Origin: Spinacia oleracea
Lineage: Eukaryota > Streptophyta > Magnoliopsida > Caryophyllales > Amaranthaceae
Direction: 5' to 3'
Length of the DNA: 64,000 nt
Assembly: GCF_020520425.1 (NCBI RefSeq)
Contig: NC_079492.1
Coordinates: 144,677,861 to 144,741,860 of the forward strand
Position numbers and translations under genes: made by a program. The notes beneath the pieces are model-generated. The model saw only the letters and a program-made list of their open reading frames with translations, had not been told where the DNA came from and made no database searches. Below are positions 38,652-50,639 of this stretch, one piece after another (positions within the stretch are counted from its first letter, which is position 1; the number at the start of each line of letters is the position of its first letter).

Positions 38652-39280
38652 TTATTATTATTACAAGAAGTTAATGAGAAGTCGAGATACTATCTGGTCC
38701 CCAACTCCTTTAGCAACAGCGAGACTGATTCTAGTGAAGATATGTGCAACACCTCGTGCCCCAATATCTTAAATCGTAGAGAACTTGTGTATTTGTCTAA
38801 GTAACACAACATCATCTGTCTCTAATTCCCCGAAAGAAGAAAAGGAGAAAGGTAAATATCGTACCAAATTGTCGTACACTTAGTTTGATATTCGCCCCGC
38901 TTACGATGTGTCGTATCTATCACAGCACGACTAGGCATAAAGTCGGACATCCCAAATCGCGCCAGGGAGATGACTCAGTAAAGTCCATAAACACATCAAG
39001 TCCCTCATCCCATGAGCAGAGTAACATGTCTGCTGTACCGAGAGGTTTGTCGTTTCCACCAAATAACCCAATATAAATCAACCTCTTTACCCACAGAGAC
39101 CCTAGAACGATAACATGCATCCACCAGAGTATCACGAACAACTCTATGTCGATGTTTAATACCAACACATGACACAACATGATGTCCATAGTTATCTCCA
39201 TCAAAAATCCCGGAGAAAGAAAAATATGGCTTCGAAATGGAAAATAAGGGAATTCCCAATAGATAGCACAACACACAACA
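38652..39280 (-). mobile_element. RT-element copy 2: 3' fragment with C-terminal endonuclease-like domain
   Basis: Minus-strand frames give GIPLFSISKP, FDGD, VVSCVGIKHRHRVVRDTLVD and KEVDLYW, then DVFMDFTESS, matching the C-terminal region of RT copy 1. The 3' end carries a short ATT/AAT tail (38652-38662). The frame is broken more than once. It occupies the same position in block A as copy 3 in block B, so it was present before the block duplication. Confidence 0.8.
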
Positions 39281-39650
39281 ATATTTTAATACTGAGTAAT
39301 AATTAATAATGAATTATAATATTGAATTATAATAACTACTAATAATTATTAATAACTAAAAATAGTAATAATAATAATTAATAATAATAATAATAAAAAA
39401 AAATGCAAAAGAATAATATTAATAAGAATTAGAAAATCAATAATAAAATTAAAAACTACTCCGTAATACGGAGTACGGAGTAATAGCTAATAATAAATAA
39501 AATCAACAAAATGAATAATATTTCTTGTTACTAGTAATAACTATAAATAATAATAATAATAACACTGAATATTATTTATAATAACAATAACAACAATTAA
39601 TTAATAAGAATAAATTATAATATTAAAACTTTATTCGGTATTTAATTTTG
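39281..39650. repeat. TAA/AAT-rich low-complexity tract
   Basis: Irregular TAATAA and AATAAT trinucleotide arrays abut the 5' side of RT copy 2. The same tract lies at 54840-55200 beside copy 3 in block B. Confidence 0.8.
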
Positions 39651-39685
39651 AAGGTTAGCTGGATAGCTGACCCTGTTAGTCCAAT

Positions 39686-39726
39686 CTCCCCAGGTAGGAT
39701 TCGAACCTACGATCAATCAGTTAAAC
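39686..39726 (-). pseudogene. 3' half of an organelle-type tRNA-Asn (GUU)
   Basis: On the minus strand GTTTAACTGATTGATCGTAG then GTTCGAATCCTACCTGGGGA reproduces the anticodon-loop 3' side, variable loop, T arm and 3' acceptor strand of plastid/mitochondrial trnN. The 5' half is not recognisable. It sits in a segment of about 140 bp (39632-39775) that block B lacks, so it probably arrived in block A after duplication as an organelle DNA insert. Confidence 0.6.
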
Positions 39727-40554
39727 GTCCCCGTCTGCGGATCAGTCGACATTTTTCACAAATTGGTATTACGGTGTAGACCTGTTTGTAACTTAGTTGA
39801 TCTTATCTAACCTTATTTAAACTATTTGTATTTATTAGAACGGAAACTTATTTTTTTAAGGTGAACATAACGTCCCCTTAATGTCAGTTGGAAGAAGTTG
39901 ACGAAGTATGTAACAATCCCCCACCACCTGAATGCACTTCTACAATGTTAGCCATATTTTCTTCGTTTCTTTATAGTTGCAACATACACTTTTTTACATA
40001 CTTTGGGAAAAAGTATCAAACTTATTTATTACGAGGGCATAAATGGAAAGTTCTACGAAATATTATTTTATTTGGTGGGTAAGAAATTGAGAGTTAGTAA
40101 AGATAATAAAGTGAGGGTACAAATGTAATTGCATACAAAATAATTTTCCATTTATAGTGTGTTGCAAGTTTTATTTATCTCGTGGTCAGTTGTTACACGG
40201 TACTGAAGTTCCTTATACTTAGGCCATGTTTTATTAATCATATTTCCAATTTTTTTTAGGAGAAACAGTTTACATAAGTTATATTAAGTTCATACTTTGT
40301 ATAAGATAAGTCCAGGAAAAAAAAGGACCATAAAAGCACAAATTACAACGTAACTAAAATAAATATTATTCAGATAAATTCAATTAAGTAAAAAACAAGG
40401 AATAAAGCACACTCTTATACTTCTATGCAATGATCCTCCTACTCCATTACACAAAGTTACTCGTGGTCTAATACGTACTACTCATTACAGTGCGCTCCCT
40501 AACATGAATATTGCAATAGATTCAACAAATATTAATAAGTAGAAATAAAAACAC

Positions 40555-40815
40555 AGGTGACACTGACCTGCAGTATTTTATACACAATTCACTCAACTGA
40601 AGGAAGAAGTGGGGAAGAGGTTTAATCTGGAACCGAGTGGTATTAAGATCAAGTATCATGATAAAGTATCATGATAATGATGGTGATTATGTGCTAATCA
40701 GTAATCACAGGTGACACTGACCTGCAGTATTTTATACACAATTCAGGACCATCCAAAGGCAAGCCAGTTAGATTGTTTGTTTTTTACTCGAGCAAAGTAT
40801 GCATCATTGACTAAT
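40555..40815 (+). pseudogene. PB1 fragment at the block B junction
   Basis: It carries coding-like PB1 sequence matching 33463-33663 with internal duplications (the GTGACACTGACCTGCAGTAT segment occurs twice; AAGTATCATGATAA is repeated). There is no exon context. It marks the duplication breakpoint. Confidence 0.8.
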
Positions 40816-40884
40816 TGTGCCGCGAGTCCGCGACTTACAAGTTACCTTCAAAATACTTGTAGTCTTGTAGGATATCGTTACTAA

Positions 40885-41286
40885 GGGCGTGTTCGGCAGT
40901 AGCTTTTGAGGTAGCGGGTAGCGTTTTGACCTAGTCAAGCCGCTACTTGTAATATTTGCAAGTGTTTGGCAAAGTAGCGATTTAGGTAGTGGTTAGCGGT
41001 AGAGGTAGCGTTTGGTTAGCTTTTGTCAAACGTTAAAATTAGTAGCTTTTAAGGTAGCGGGTAGCTTTTGACAAATTTACAATAAAGTTATAAACAATAT
41101 TTTACCTTTTATTTTATTTTAGAACACCAACCGCTACTTTTACCAACACACATATCAGTTAGCCGCTACTTTGACGACTAATCGTTACCCGCTATTATTC
41201 ACCGCTACCCGCTATGTACTCTAACCACTACCCGTTACTCAACAGCTAACCGCTATCCACTACCGCTAATTTTGCCGAACATAGCC
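40885..41286. mobile_element. 402-bp PIF/Harbinger-type MITE
   Basis: Ends GGGCGTGTTCGGCA and TGCCGAACATAGCC are inverted. TAA flanks both sides (40882-40884 and 41287-41289). Block A has the uninterrupted site CGTTACTAAGTACTAAC at about 33728-33744 with a single TAA, which proves the boundaries. The interior is a long imperfect palindrome of GTAGCGG/CCGCTAC motifs. Confidence 0.93.
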
Positions 41287-41289
41287 TAA

Positions 41290-42524
41290 GTACTAACTAT
41301 AGACCTATAGTATATGTTTTTGAAATTGTTATGTACCAGCAACTGCGGCAACAAATGAATAAAGTTTCTCTCCACGTTCCAAAGATCTTTATCCATTTTG
41401 GATTCAGTAAACCTTAATAGGCCATAAAGTTCAACCAAATGCTAAATCAAACACAACACAAGTTGATAACTAAAAAGAAAGTGTTTAAGGCTGGATTTTC
41501 TTTTTCAGAACGTGCTACAAAAAACAATGAAAATGGGGATGACAGTAAGAACTGAGTAGTATATTACAGCATGAAGTACCATATCTCTGATTCTTTTTAC
41601 AAATTTACAGCATGAACCTCTGAATCCCACATTTAATTGATCACCACACTTCTTCAAGCAATGGAAGGAATCCTGTTGGACTTTTTGTGGTGGAAGTCAT
41701 CATCCTTTCAAAATTGGCATGAAAGCATGAGCGTTACAAAGTGATGAAGTTGAGAACGGAAAGATGGAAATAGCTCGTCAAGATGGACCGCGGTCAGCAG
41801 AAACAGCTTCTCCAGGTAATGACACAAATCCCATTGACCTCCGTTAAACTGTTCTTCTGTAACTGCATGCTATCTGCTCTTATTTCTGTGAGCTGTAACG
41901 TTTTCCAAAATGGCAAAATATGATGAATACTGCTCTGTATCCTGGTTTTCATGAAAACATTTTGGATGATGTCCAACAAACAAATATGGAGTATCCAATT
42001 CTTGCACTTCCTCTCCTTCCTCCTAATAACACTAGTGACTGTGCCATCTCTGTACATAATATTGGCACGTATTATCTATATTTTTGTGCCCCTTAACCCT
42101 TGTCCCTTGCCTGAAGTTGCTGACATCTATTCCCGGCGCATTGCTTATGTACCAGTCACAACAAAACACTGCTCCTCAAAAGAGCTACTCCATATTTGTT
42201 GTTTCTTGAGCCTCCTTTCTGCAAACCAAAATGTAGTCATCTGACATGAATACTCACATGAACCCTTCATCTTATCATTTAGATATAATTTTGTACTCTC
42301 GTTGTTGTCCATCTATGCTCCCAGATAATCTGTTGAATGTGCATTCTTTAACCACCGGAACTTGAAACTTCCTGTTCATGTCTTGAATTCTCATTGTTTC
42401 TCCATATCTTTTTCTCGTAATATTTTATGGCACGACAAGATGTAACCTGTAACATCTTCATATTTAAGGCCAAATACAAGGAACATAATCATAAATATCC
42501 AATTTTGCTCAATTGAAGGAATAA
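41290..42524. other. Block B counterpart of the remnant at 34.1-35.3 kb
   Basis: Segments match block A (AACAGCTTCTCCAGGTAATG; the GATAATCTGTTGAATGTGCA segment), but the first RWP-RK exon is missing. No open gene is seen. Confidence 0.6.
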
Positions 42525-42901
42525 GAGTAAAACCATTGGATGACCAAAAAGAATTGATCATCAAATAAAATAAGATTTCTCTCTTTTATATTTTACTCAT
42601 GACCCACTTTCATGCCCAATTATGACCACTAATCCTCAATGGATGACCAATTAAGTTTTGACATCTTTTTCTCTATTCTACTTTTATCCTACCCATATCA
42701 AAATAAAGAATAAAAAATAAACAATAGTATTTCCACATGTCCTCACCACATTCTATGCCCAAGAACTTGTTTTGGTCTTGGGTATGACCAGGTCATGCTT
42801 CTCTCTCTTCCCTACTTCTTATCTCTCTCATATTTATTTATTGTTTTTAATGCTCTATCTCTCCTCATGACCAAAGCCATGACCAATGGCTGGATACACT
42901 C
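42525..42901. mobile_element. 377-bp MITE with TAA duplication
   Basis: Ends GAGTAAAACCATTGGATG and the complement of CCAATGGCTGGATACACTC are imperfect inverted repeats. TAA flanks at 42522-42524 and 42902-42904. The uninterrupted site GGAATAAGTGGGC is seen in the related remnant at about 25440, and GGAATTAGTGGGC in block A at 35345. Confidence 0.8.
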
Positions 42902-42904
42902 TAA

Positions 42905-43558
42905 GTGGGCGAGAGGTTTAATCCAGACTCAAAACAGTTTGAACTCTGACGGCCGTCAAATGCAAGCCAATGAGATTGTTCATATTTGAAACAAGTTAAT
43001 GTGAGAAGATGACCAGGGATATGGAGGTTGTTCATCATTTTACACTTGTACTGCAACAGTATCCTGAAACTAATGACAATGCCTTAATTAATGACAAGTT
43101 CCTACCAAGTCCAAAGCAAATTCAGTATCCTGAAACTATCTCTCCATTCGATATAGAAGTCACCATATTTAATCAATCAACCACACCAAGAAATGTAATC
43201 AATCTGTCAGGAACAGTTCCCATCCAAGAACAACACATTAAGCAGCTAAACAAGAAGCTGAAAACCCTAATTTCAAATTCTACCAGAAATTACTCAATTA
43301 GAATCAGGAATTCAAATCTTTATTCCATCAGTAATTAGGCAAACTAAACACACTAACTAATTAGAAAACACAACCTAAGCTTCACCGAAATCGTTAATCA
43401 GTCAATCAATCAACAAACTGGAAATAGAAATAAGTTAAAGAAGATGAACTCAGTATATCACATTCAAAAACTTAATATTTCATTTAATCTAACCATTGAT
43501 TTCCAATTACAATTAACATAAACCTACTACCTAATAAACACAAATCCAGATACAAACC
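42905..43558. other. Interval before H4-4
   Basis: It matches block A between the PB1 remnant and H4-3 (for example AATCAATCAACCACACCAAG). It probably includes the H4-4 3' UTR at its right end. No other feature is seen. Confidence 0.5.
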
Positions 43559-43927
<369 letters not shown>

Positions 43928-43949
43928 TTATGGTGGGAATGGGAGTGGG

Positions 43950-44067
43950 TTTATATAATGGTGGGTGGGTTCGAAATTTTGGGATTTGGTTTTGGGGGGA
44001 TTTTTTCCGCGTTAAAGGATAATCGTTGGATGGATTGTAATCGGATGGTTTGTGTTGGCGATCCGTG
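43950..44067 (-). promoter_or_regulatory. H4-4 promoter: TATA box, nonamer, octamer-like site
   Basis: Minus-strand TATATAAA at 43950-43957, CATCCAACG at 44024-44032 and CACGGATC at 44060-44067. Confidence 0.75.
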
Positions 44068-44257
44068 TGTTTTGCTGTGACTATTTATGAGTCGTGGATT
44101 TCTTTGATCTGACGGCTTGGATTAGCGCATAAATGACCTTGCGGATTGTATCTTGTCCTCTTGGATTGCCAACTCACTGTTGTTTTTTAGGCAACATTTT
44201 ATGGATGTAGCCCATTGTGTGACACAGGGAAATTTTAGAAAGGTTTGTTATTTTCAA

Positions 44258-44694
44258 CTAGCTTTTGAGCCCGTAGCGGGCGATTGTGTAGTGGTTACTC
44301 TATATTAAGTTTATCTTTTTAAGTTCAAATTTTATTGAGCTTGTGATTTTAGATAGAATATATGATTAAATAGAGGTAAATTTTAAAAGTTGAATTAATA
44401 CATAAATTAAATAGTGTATTAATGTTGAGTGTTAATCGAAAAGATGGAGTGGAAAATGTTGAATGAATAGATTGGTGAATTGATGTTGTATGAGGAAGAT
44501 GGAGTGCAATAATCGATTGGAGTTGTATAATATATCAAACAATAAAGAAAATAAATAAAAGCTAAATTGATGGAGGAAATAATGGATGACACGTGTCATC
44601 TAATCAAATGTGTTGACACATGTCATTTAATAAATTGTGGTTTTCCTTTTTAAATACTATGTATAGATGTATAGATGTATAGACTAGGTATAGA
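44258..44694 (-). mobile_element. 437-bp non-autonomous Helitron
   Basis: Read on the minus strand it starts TCTATACCTAGTC and ends with the hairpin GCCCGCTACGGGC, seven bases, then CTAG. These are the Helitron 5' TC, 3' hairpin and CTRR signatures. It sits between A (44257) and T (44695). Block A shows the empty site TTTTCAATTTTTATTTTAG at about 37029. No Rep/helicase is inside. Confidence 0.85.
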
Positions 44695-44699
44695 TTTAT

Positions 44700-46475
44700 A
44701 TTTTAGTTTTTCTAAAAAATTAAATGACCAAGTATAATTTACATTTTATAATGGACATTTTAAAATAGTGATGAATATTACATCTTAAAATGGTGAAACT
44801 ACATTAAAGAAAACCTCTCGCACAATATGTTCAAATAAATTAAGACACTTTCACAAGTTTGAACAAATTTTAAACAAAATAAATTTGATCGATTTAGAAC
44901 AATATATACTTCACCTAAGTCAAACATAAAGTACTTCGTAAAATAAAAGATACGGTGCGTTCTATTCACTTAATACCACTTATTTTTTCTGATCTAATCT
45001 TGTATGTACGTAGCTGAATTTAACTTTAATTATTTGAATTTATCAAAACTTATTTTTGTTATAAATTGTACTTGGTCAAATTTATTTTTATTGAATTTAT
45101 ATTATCTGAACTCATATGAACTTATTTTTCCTGAAATAAGATGAACAAAACAGAGCCTAAGTTGAACACGAAATCCATTATATGTTCAACCTAACTATTC
45201 TCACTTATGTAACACCCTGGGAAAAGACCATGACCGGAAGACATGAAGCACGAAGTCAGCGAAAGCTGAGTACGTACAAGCTATAATGAAATCCTAGTCT
45301 AACATGCTTCACTCATCAATATAATAACCAACATACAAAAGCCACTTAATAACAAGTAATCATGGTGACAAGACTCGACACTTGACACGACTCTTGACTC
45401 ACAGATTAATTAAGAATTAACTTCGAACGGGTAAAAGAAAATATTCATAAAAGGACAGGAAAGGTGTTGGAAGCCAACCACACACCAAAATAATAAATGT
45501 CGGACCATGCCGGCTGTCGGACCATACCGACGGAATTCCCGCGCTTAAAAGAAAGAATGAAGCAACGTCTTGTATCATTCAAGGAGTACAAGTTTTCCGG
45601 CAAGACTTCCCCCATTGTTCACATTCAAGGTATATACGTTCTAAGAGTTCTGAAGCTCCTTCGGGTTGCACTTTACGTTAATTAATATTTTATGCACAAG
45701 GTGAACTCAAGACACAACAACAAGACATGAAATACAAGCAACCAAACCTTGATACTTTATTTTAATCCTTTAGGACTTGTGATCAAACATAGGACTCAAG
45801 TGATATTACTCATATTTACCTAACATGATCTTTATAGGACATACTCTTAACTAGTTAACTTATATCACTTTATAATACCTTATTAACTTGTAGAGTTTAA
45901 TTAATTGGGCGTTCTTTTCGCCGGATGAAACTTGAATTTATTTGAAATTAACTTATTGTAACTGATTAAACCTGATTGGCCTGATAGAACCAGATCAAAG
46001 CTGACTGTAACTTATTGGACCTGGATGTAAGAGAGTAAACTGTGGAGAGACAAGTTACAGGACCTGGATTGAACGTATTAAGAATTCATTGAAATTTATT
46101 GACCTAATAGTAATTGATTGCAATATATATGAACTTATTATACGTTAACCTTGTATCTATAAGGTGAAGAGACACACCTTTATTCATTCCTCATAAAAGT
46201 GTATGTACCTTTAAATGTGAGGAGTTTCACTTAGGCTCTGTTTGAGCAACATGAAATATTTTAATTATCTTTGAAGGAAAAACATAATTCCAAACTAGAA
46301 GGCATGGAGAAGAGGAAAACTATAGTAGATGGGTGAGGTTGATGGAAAGAGAAAAAAAGAGACGAGGGGAGTAAGGAGAAAAGTTGGTTTCCATTTCTTT
46401 CAAATTGTTTCCACCTATTTTCCATGCACCATTGAAAATTTCTTTTACACGAGACTTTTGCCAAAATAAACAACA

Positions 46476-46480
<5 letters not shown>
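44700..46480. other. Block B intergenic DNA with an unmatched segment
   Basis: The left and right parts match block A (37030-37345 and 37930-38600). The segment at about 45205-45800 beginning TGTAACACCCTGGG has no counterpart in A. It could be a fossil fragment of an LTR, but no second end is visible. A 62-residue ORF there is not convincing as a gene. Confidence 0.45.
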
Positions 46481-46519
<39 letters not shown>

Positions 46520-49316
46520 GGAAACCACCAAAACGTAACAAGCTTAACAAGCTACAAAGATCAAGTAAGCTATAAGAAGTTGGTGGGGAGCCGAGATACA
46601 ATCTGGGCCCCCAATCCTCTAGCTATGGCGAACCCGATCCTGCTGAAAATGTGGGCAGCTGCCCGTGCCCCTATGTCTTGAGCCCTGGAGTACGACTGGA
46701 CCCGCTTCAGCAACGAAACAGCCCCTTTCTCTAACTCCCCAAAAGAAGAGAAGGAAAAAGGAAAGAAACCGTAACCCAAAGCCCTACAACGTGCCGCATA
46801 CATAACCTGCTTCCGCTGCGCAGCAACCGCCACAACCCGACCCGGAACGAAGTCTGACAACCCAGATTGCGTCATAGGTGAAGACCCAGTCAAGTCAACA
46901 CACACATCTACACCGCCATCCCAAGAATAAAGCAATATATCTGCAGGACGAAGAGCTCCATCACTCTCACTAGTCAGCCCAACATCAACCTCCTTACGAG
47001 CAGAAATCCCCGACCGATAGCAAATATCCAAAAGGGTATCACGAACAACATTATGTCGATGTTTGATACCCACGATCCCAGCACAAGACACGGCATGATC
47101 CCCATAAATATCCCCATCGAAAACCCGAGAGCAAGCAGAACACGGCGTCGAATCAGAGAACAACGGAATACCCAACCGATAGCAAAGAACCGAACGATAA
47201 GTCTTACCGTTCATAGTCTGGCCTATACCCGAGATGGGGACTGCCCGCAACCAAGCTGAGGAGTGATCCCCCTGCTAGGATTTCCAAAGGGCAACATGAC
47301 GCGAAGATAAGGAGTAGGCGGATACCGCATCAGCAGTAACCTTCGTGAAATATATGTCTGCCAATTTCTTCATGAGAGTGGGGGCAGCGATTTCACTAGG
47401 GCTACTCATAAGGTCGCTCTCCACGATCCTATTGAAAAGACCAAGAGCATCATCAAAGGCCGACCCCGGACCATCAACACCTGAAAGCCGAAGAAGCGAA
47501 TCCTGCAAACCAGAAGACTGCAAACGGGATGCAAGAAAAGCATAATGCCGAACATCACCAGCTGAATAAACACCCAATCCTCCATACGAATAAGGCAAGG
47601 TAGCAAGACGCCATTGCCAGTCACCGAACCCAGGTCCCGAAGCAGTCACGATGCGCTCTAAAGAAGCCCGAAGAGCCACATCAAAAGATACTTGGGCCGC
47701 TTCAAAAAGATGAGGTGGACAAGTGCGCATAGCAAAGTAGAGTTTAGAAACTCCAGTGCACGCACGAATAAGCAACAACTCACACTGGGGATCATTAAGC
47801 ATAGCTACAGCATCCATCAACACAACAGTCTTCGACACCCGTCGCGAAACCAACTCCTTACAAAAAGAGGAATCCGTACTGACTGGACCACCAAGCAACT
47901 TAACACCAAGCGCAGGACGAGCAATATCCGTAGGAAAGACACCCTCTAGACGACTGCGTGGGTCCTCCGAAGGCCAGAAAACCTCTGTCTTCTCAACATT
48001 AACATGGAGACCTAAATGAGGACCCTCCTCCAAAATCAACTCCAAGACCTTTCCAACCACCAAAGTGTCACCAACGATAGTGCCATCATCCAAGTACCAC
48101 GCCTGCAGAGATAGATCAAAAGAGTCCCTGATTCGACACACCAATGGATGTAGAACCAAAGAAAATAGCAAAGGGCCGAGAGGATCCCCTTGCTGCACAC
48201 CTTGACAAGACCACAAGGTATGCTCCCCATAATACAACCGTGCTGGAGAAGAGTAGCAGAATTCAACCCAACGCGAAAGAGCAGGACAATGTAGCCGAAC
48301 CTCACGCAACAAAGCCGAACGATCAACCAAATTGAATGCATTCTGAAAATCCACCAATAACATAGAGAGGCTAACATCGGCCCCACGAGCCTCAACCAAA
48401 CGATTGACAACATGGAGAATAGCCTCACCACCTGCTGGAACCCCAACTCCAAACTGAAGCCCCCCAAAGTAGTTTCCTAAACGCGGACCAATCATAGCAG
48501 CCCCAACCTTAGAAACAAGACGCCTCCAAATAGTGCCCACAGCAATAGGCCGAATACCACCACCCGGCTTAACAAGTGGCGTAAGAGGAGCACTAGCAAT
48601 ATATCCACCAAGCTCAGCAGGACACTTTCCAGCAAGAAAGAGATTAACTACCTGAGTGATAGAGTCCACCAACTCATCAGAAACAGCTGCAGCAGCACCA
48701 CCCAAGCAATCCAAAAGGTGTTGAGCACGCAAGCCATCTCTACCGCACGAAGTACCACGCGGAAAGCCCCTAATCTGCTCCAACACAACAGCGGAGGAAG
48801 CAGTACACTACGACAGAAATTGCTTTTAATAGCGCTTAATAATGCTTTTAACAACGCTTATTGAAGCGCTGTTGATGGCTTCGCTATTAAAAGTAAAATG
48901 TACCTTTAATAGCGCTTTCGAAAAGCGCTGTCATATGTAATATCTAGGATAATTCAAATGTTTCTTTCATAGCACATTATAAGCGCTATTAAAGAAACGC
49001 TATAAAAGATTTGGCGCCATCTTTTAAATTATTTTCTAATAGCGGATGTTATGAAGCGCTATTATATGTTTTTTTTAAAATATAATATTTAAACCTGAAA
49101 AATATTTCATTTTTTTGCCACAAATAACACCATATATTGAACAATAGTAAATAGTTGAAAATTAATTTCCATACCTCAATTAAAAGAATTTTTACAATGT
49201 TACCCTAATAAAACCAATTACATAGATCTAAACTAAAACTAAAAATTAAACTACGTAGAATACATTAATCAATACTTCAATAGAGTCTTATGTTTGTTGT
49301 TTCCTTCAACATAACC

Positions 49317-49480
49317 TAACGATTATACAATTGTTGAACAACATAGCGCACCCAACCGGTTCTTACTTCGTCAATCTGCTCTTTGTCATAACTTGGAAAC
49401 TGACAATCTGAAAAGTAAGTACTGCGAAACAATGGTGTATAAGAATTCATACATGGACAGTCTCCACCTTGTTTCCAGAT
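49317..49480 (-). pseudogene. Possible Ulp1/TNP-type C-terminal fragment inside the CACTA element
   Basis: On the minus strand a short frame reads SYTPLFRSTYFSDCQFPSYD then EQIDEVRTGWVRYVVQQL before a stop. It resembles the tail after the catalytic Cys in Ulp1-like proteins of plant transposons. It is too short for certainty. Confidence 0.35.
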
Positions 49481-49520
49481 ATACCACAAAATTAATAAAT
49501 TAAAAAGAGTACAACCAACC

Positions 49521-49523
49521 AGA

Positions 49524-49568
<45 letters not shown>

Positions 49569-49643
49569 TAAAAAAATAAAAATTAATAATAATAACAATA
49601 ATAATAATAATAATAACAATAATAATAATAATAATAATAATAA
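49521..49643. repeat. (AAT)n microsatellite inside the CACTA element
   Basis: Long AATAAT runs interrupted by AAAAATAAAAAA and AACAAT, with no coding. Confidence 0.9.
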
Positions 49644-49958
49644 AATTACTCCGCATGTAGCTTCACAACTTGGTCGTGGATCATATATCTACAGTAATAA
49701 GATCATAAACAAGCTTATTAGTGCCCCTTTGAAAAAACCTAGCTAGCCAGTAAGCTTAAAACAGTATCACATAAAATCACTATCAGTTCACTTCTTTAAT
49801 TACAAGGATGTGATATTCTTCTATAGAAGAACGAACTTTGAGATCCGCTTATATAATATATTTACTTGTATATACAAATAAAATAGAAGGGAAAAAACCC
49901 GAAAGAATTAGTATTACCATAAATATTAACATTAAGTGCAATACATGAAGAAAAAATT

Positions 49959-50204
<246 letters not shown>

Positions 50205-50639
50205 AGTAAATATTTAGTAGGATGAAAGACCATTATATATACTGTTGTCTCACATTGTACTTAAGAAAAGAAAGAATGCAGGGGATTATGCCACAGGCTA
50301 TATCACAATGTAACCCCTACACAGAATCAACATTACAGCAGCCTGCAACAACAATAAAACAGCAGGAGGCAAGCCCAATTAACCTTATTGCTTCATCATA
50401 GCAACAACAAGCCAACAACATAATTCAAGCTCATAGTAGCACCAGTCGAAGCTATCTGGTACGCTGAACAACGCATCAGGCATTTGCACAACATGGATGA
50501 TAAGACTTTCAGTGGCAGGATAACGAACAACGCATTTCTTAGCAGGTTTGCTCTTCTAAATTACTCCCTAGTAAAAGGGAGATTGCACAAACAAACAATA
50601 TAGCTAGTTTAATACGAATTGGTGCATGCCTTAGTAAGG

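Noticed and set aside
39685-39760. A functional tRNA gene
   Set aside because: Only the 3' half is recognisable; no 5' acceptor strand or D arm pairs with it.
45205-45800. A solo LTR beginning TGTAACACCC
   Set aside because: No matching second end, target duplication or internal domains; left as an unassigned block B segment that may be a fossil fragment.
47345-48467. Several ORFs overlapping the reverse transcriptase on both strands
   Set aside because: They are GC-rich shadows of the RT frame and have no domain similarity of their own.
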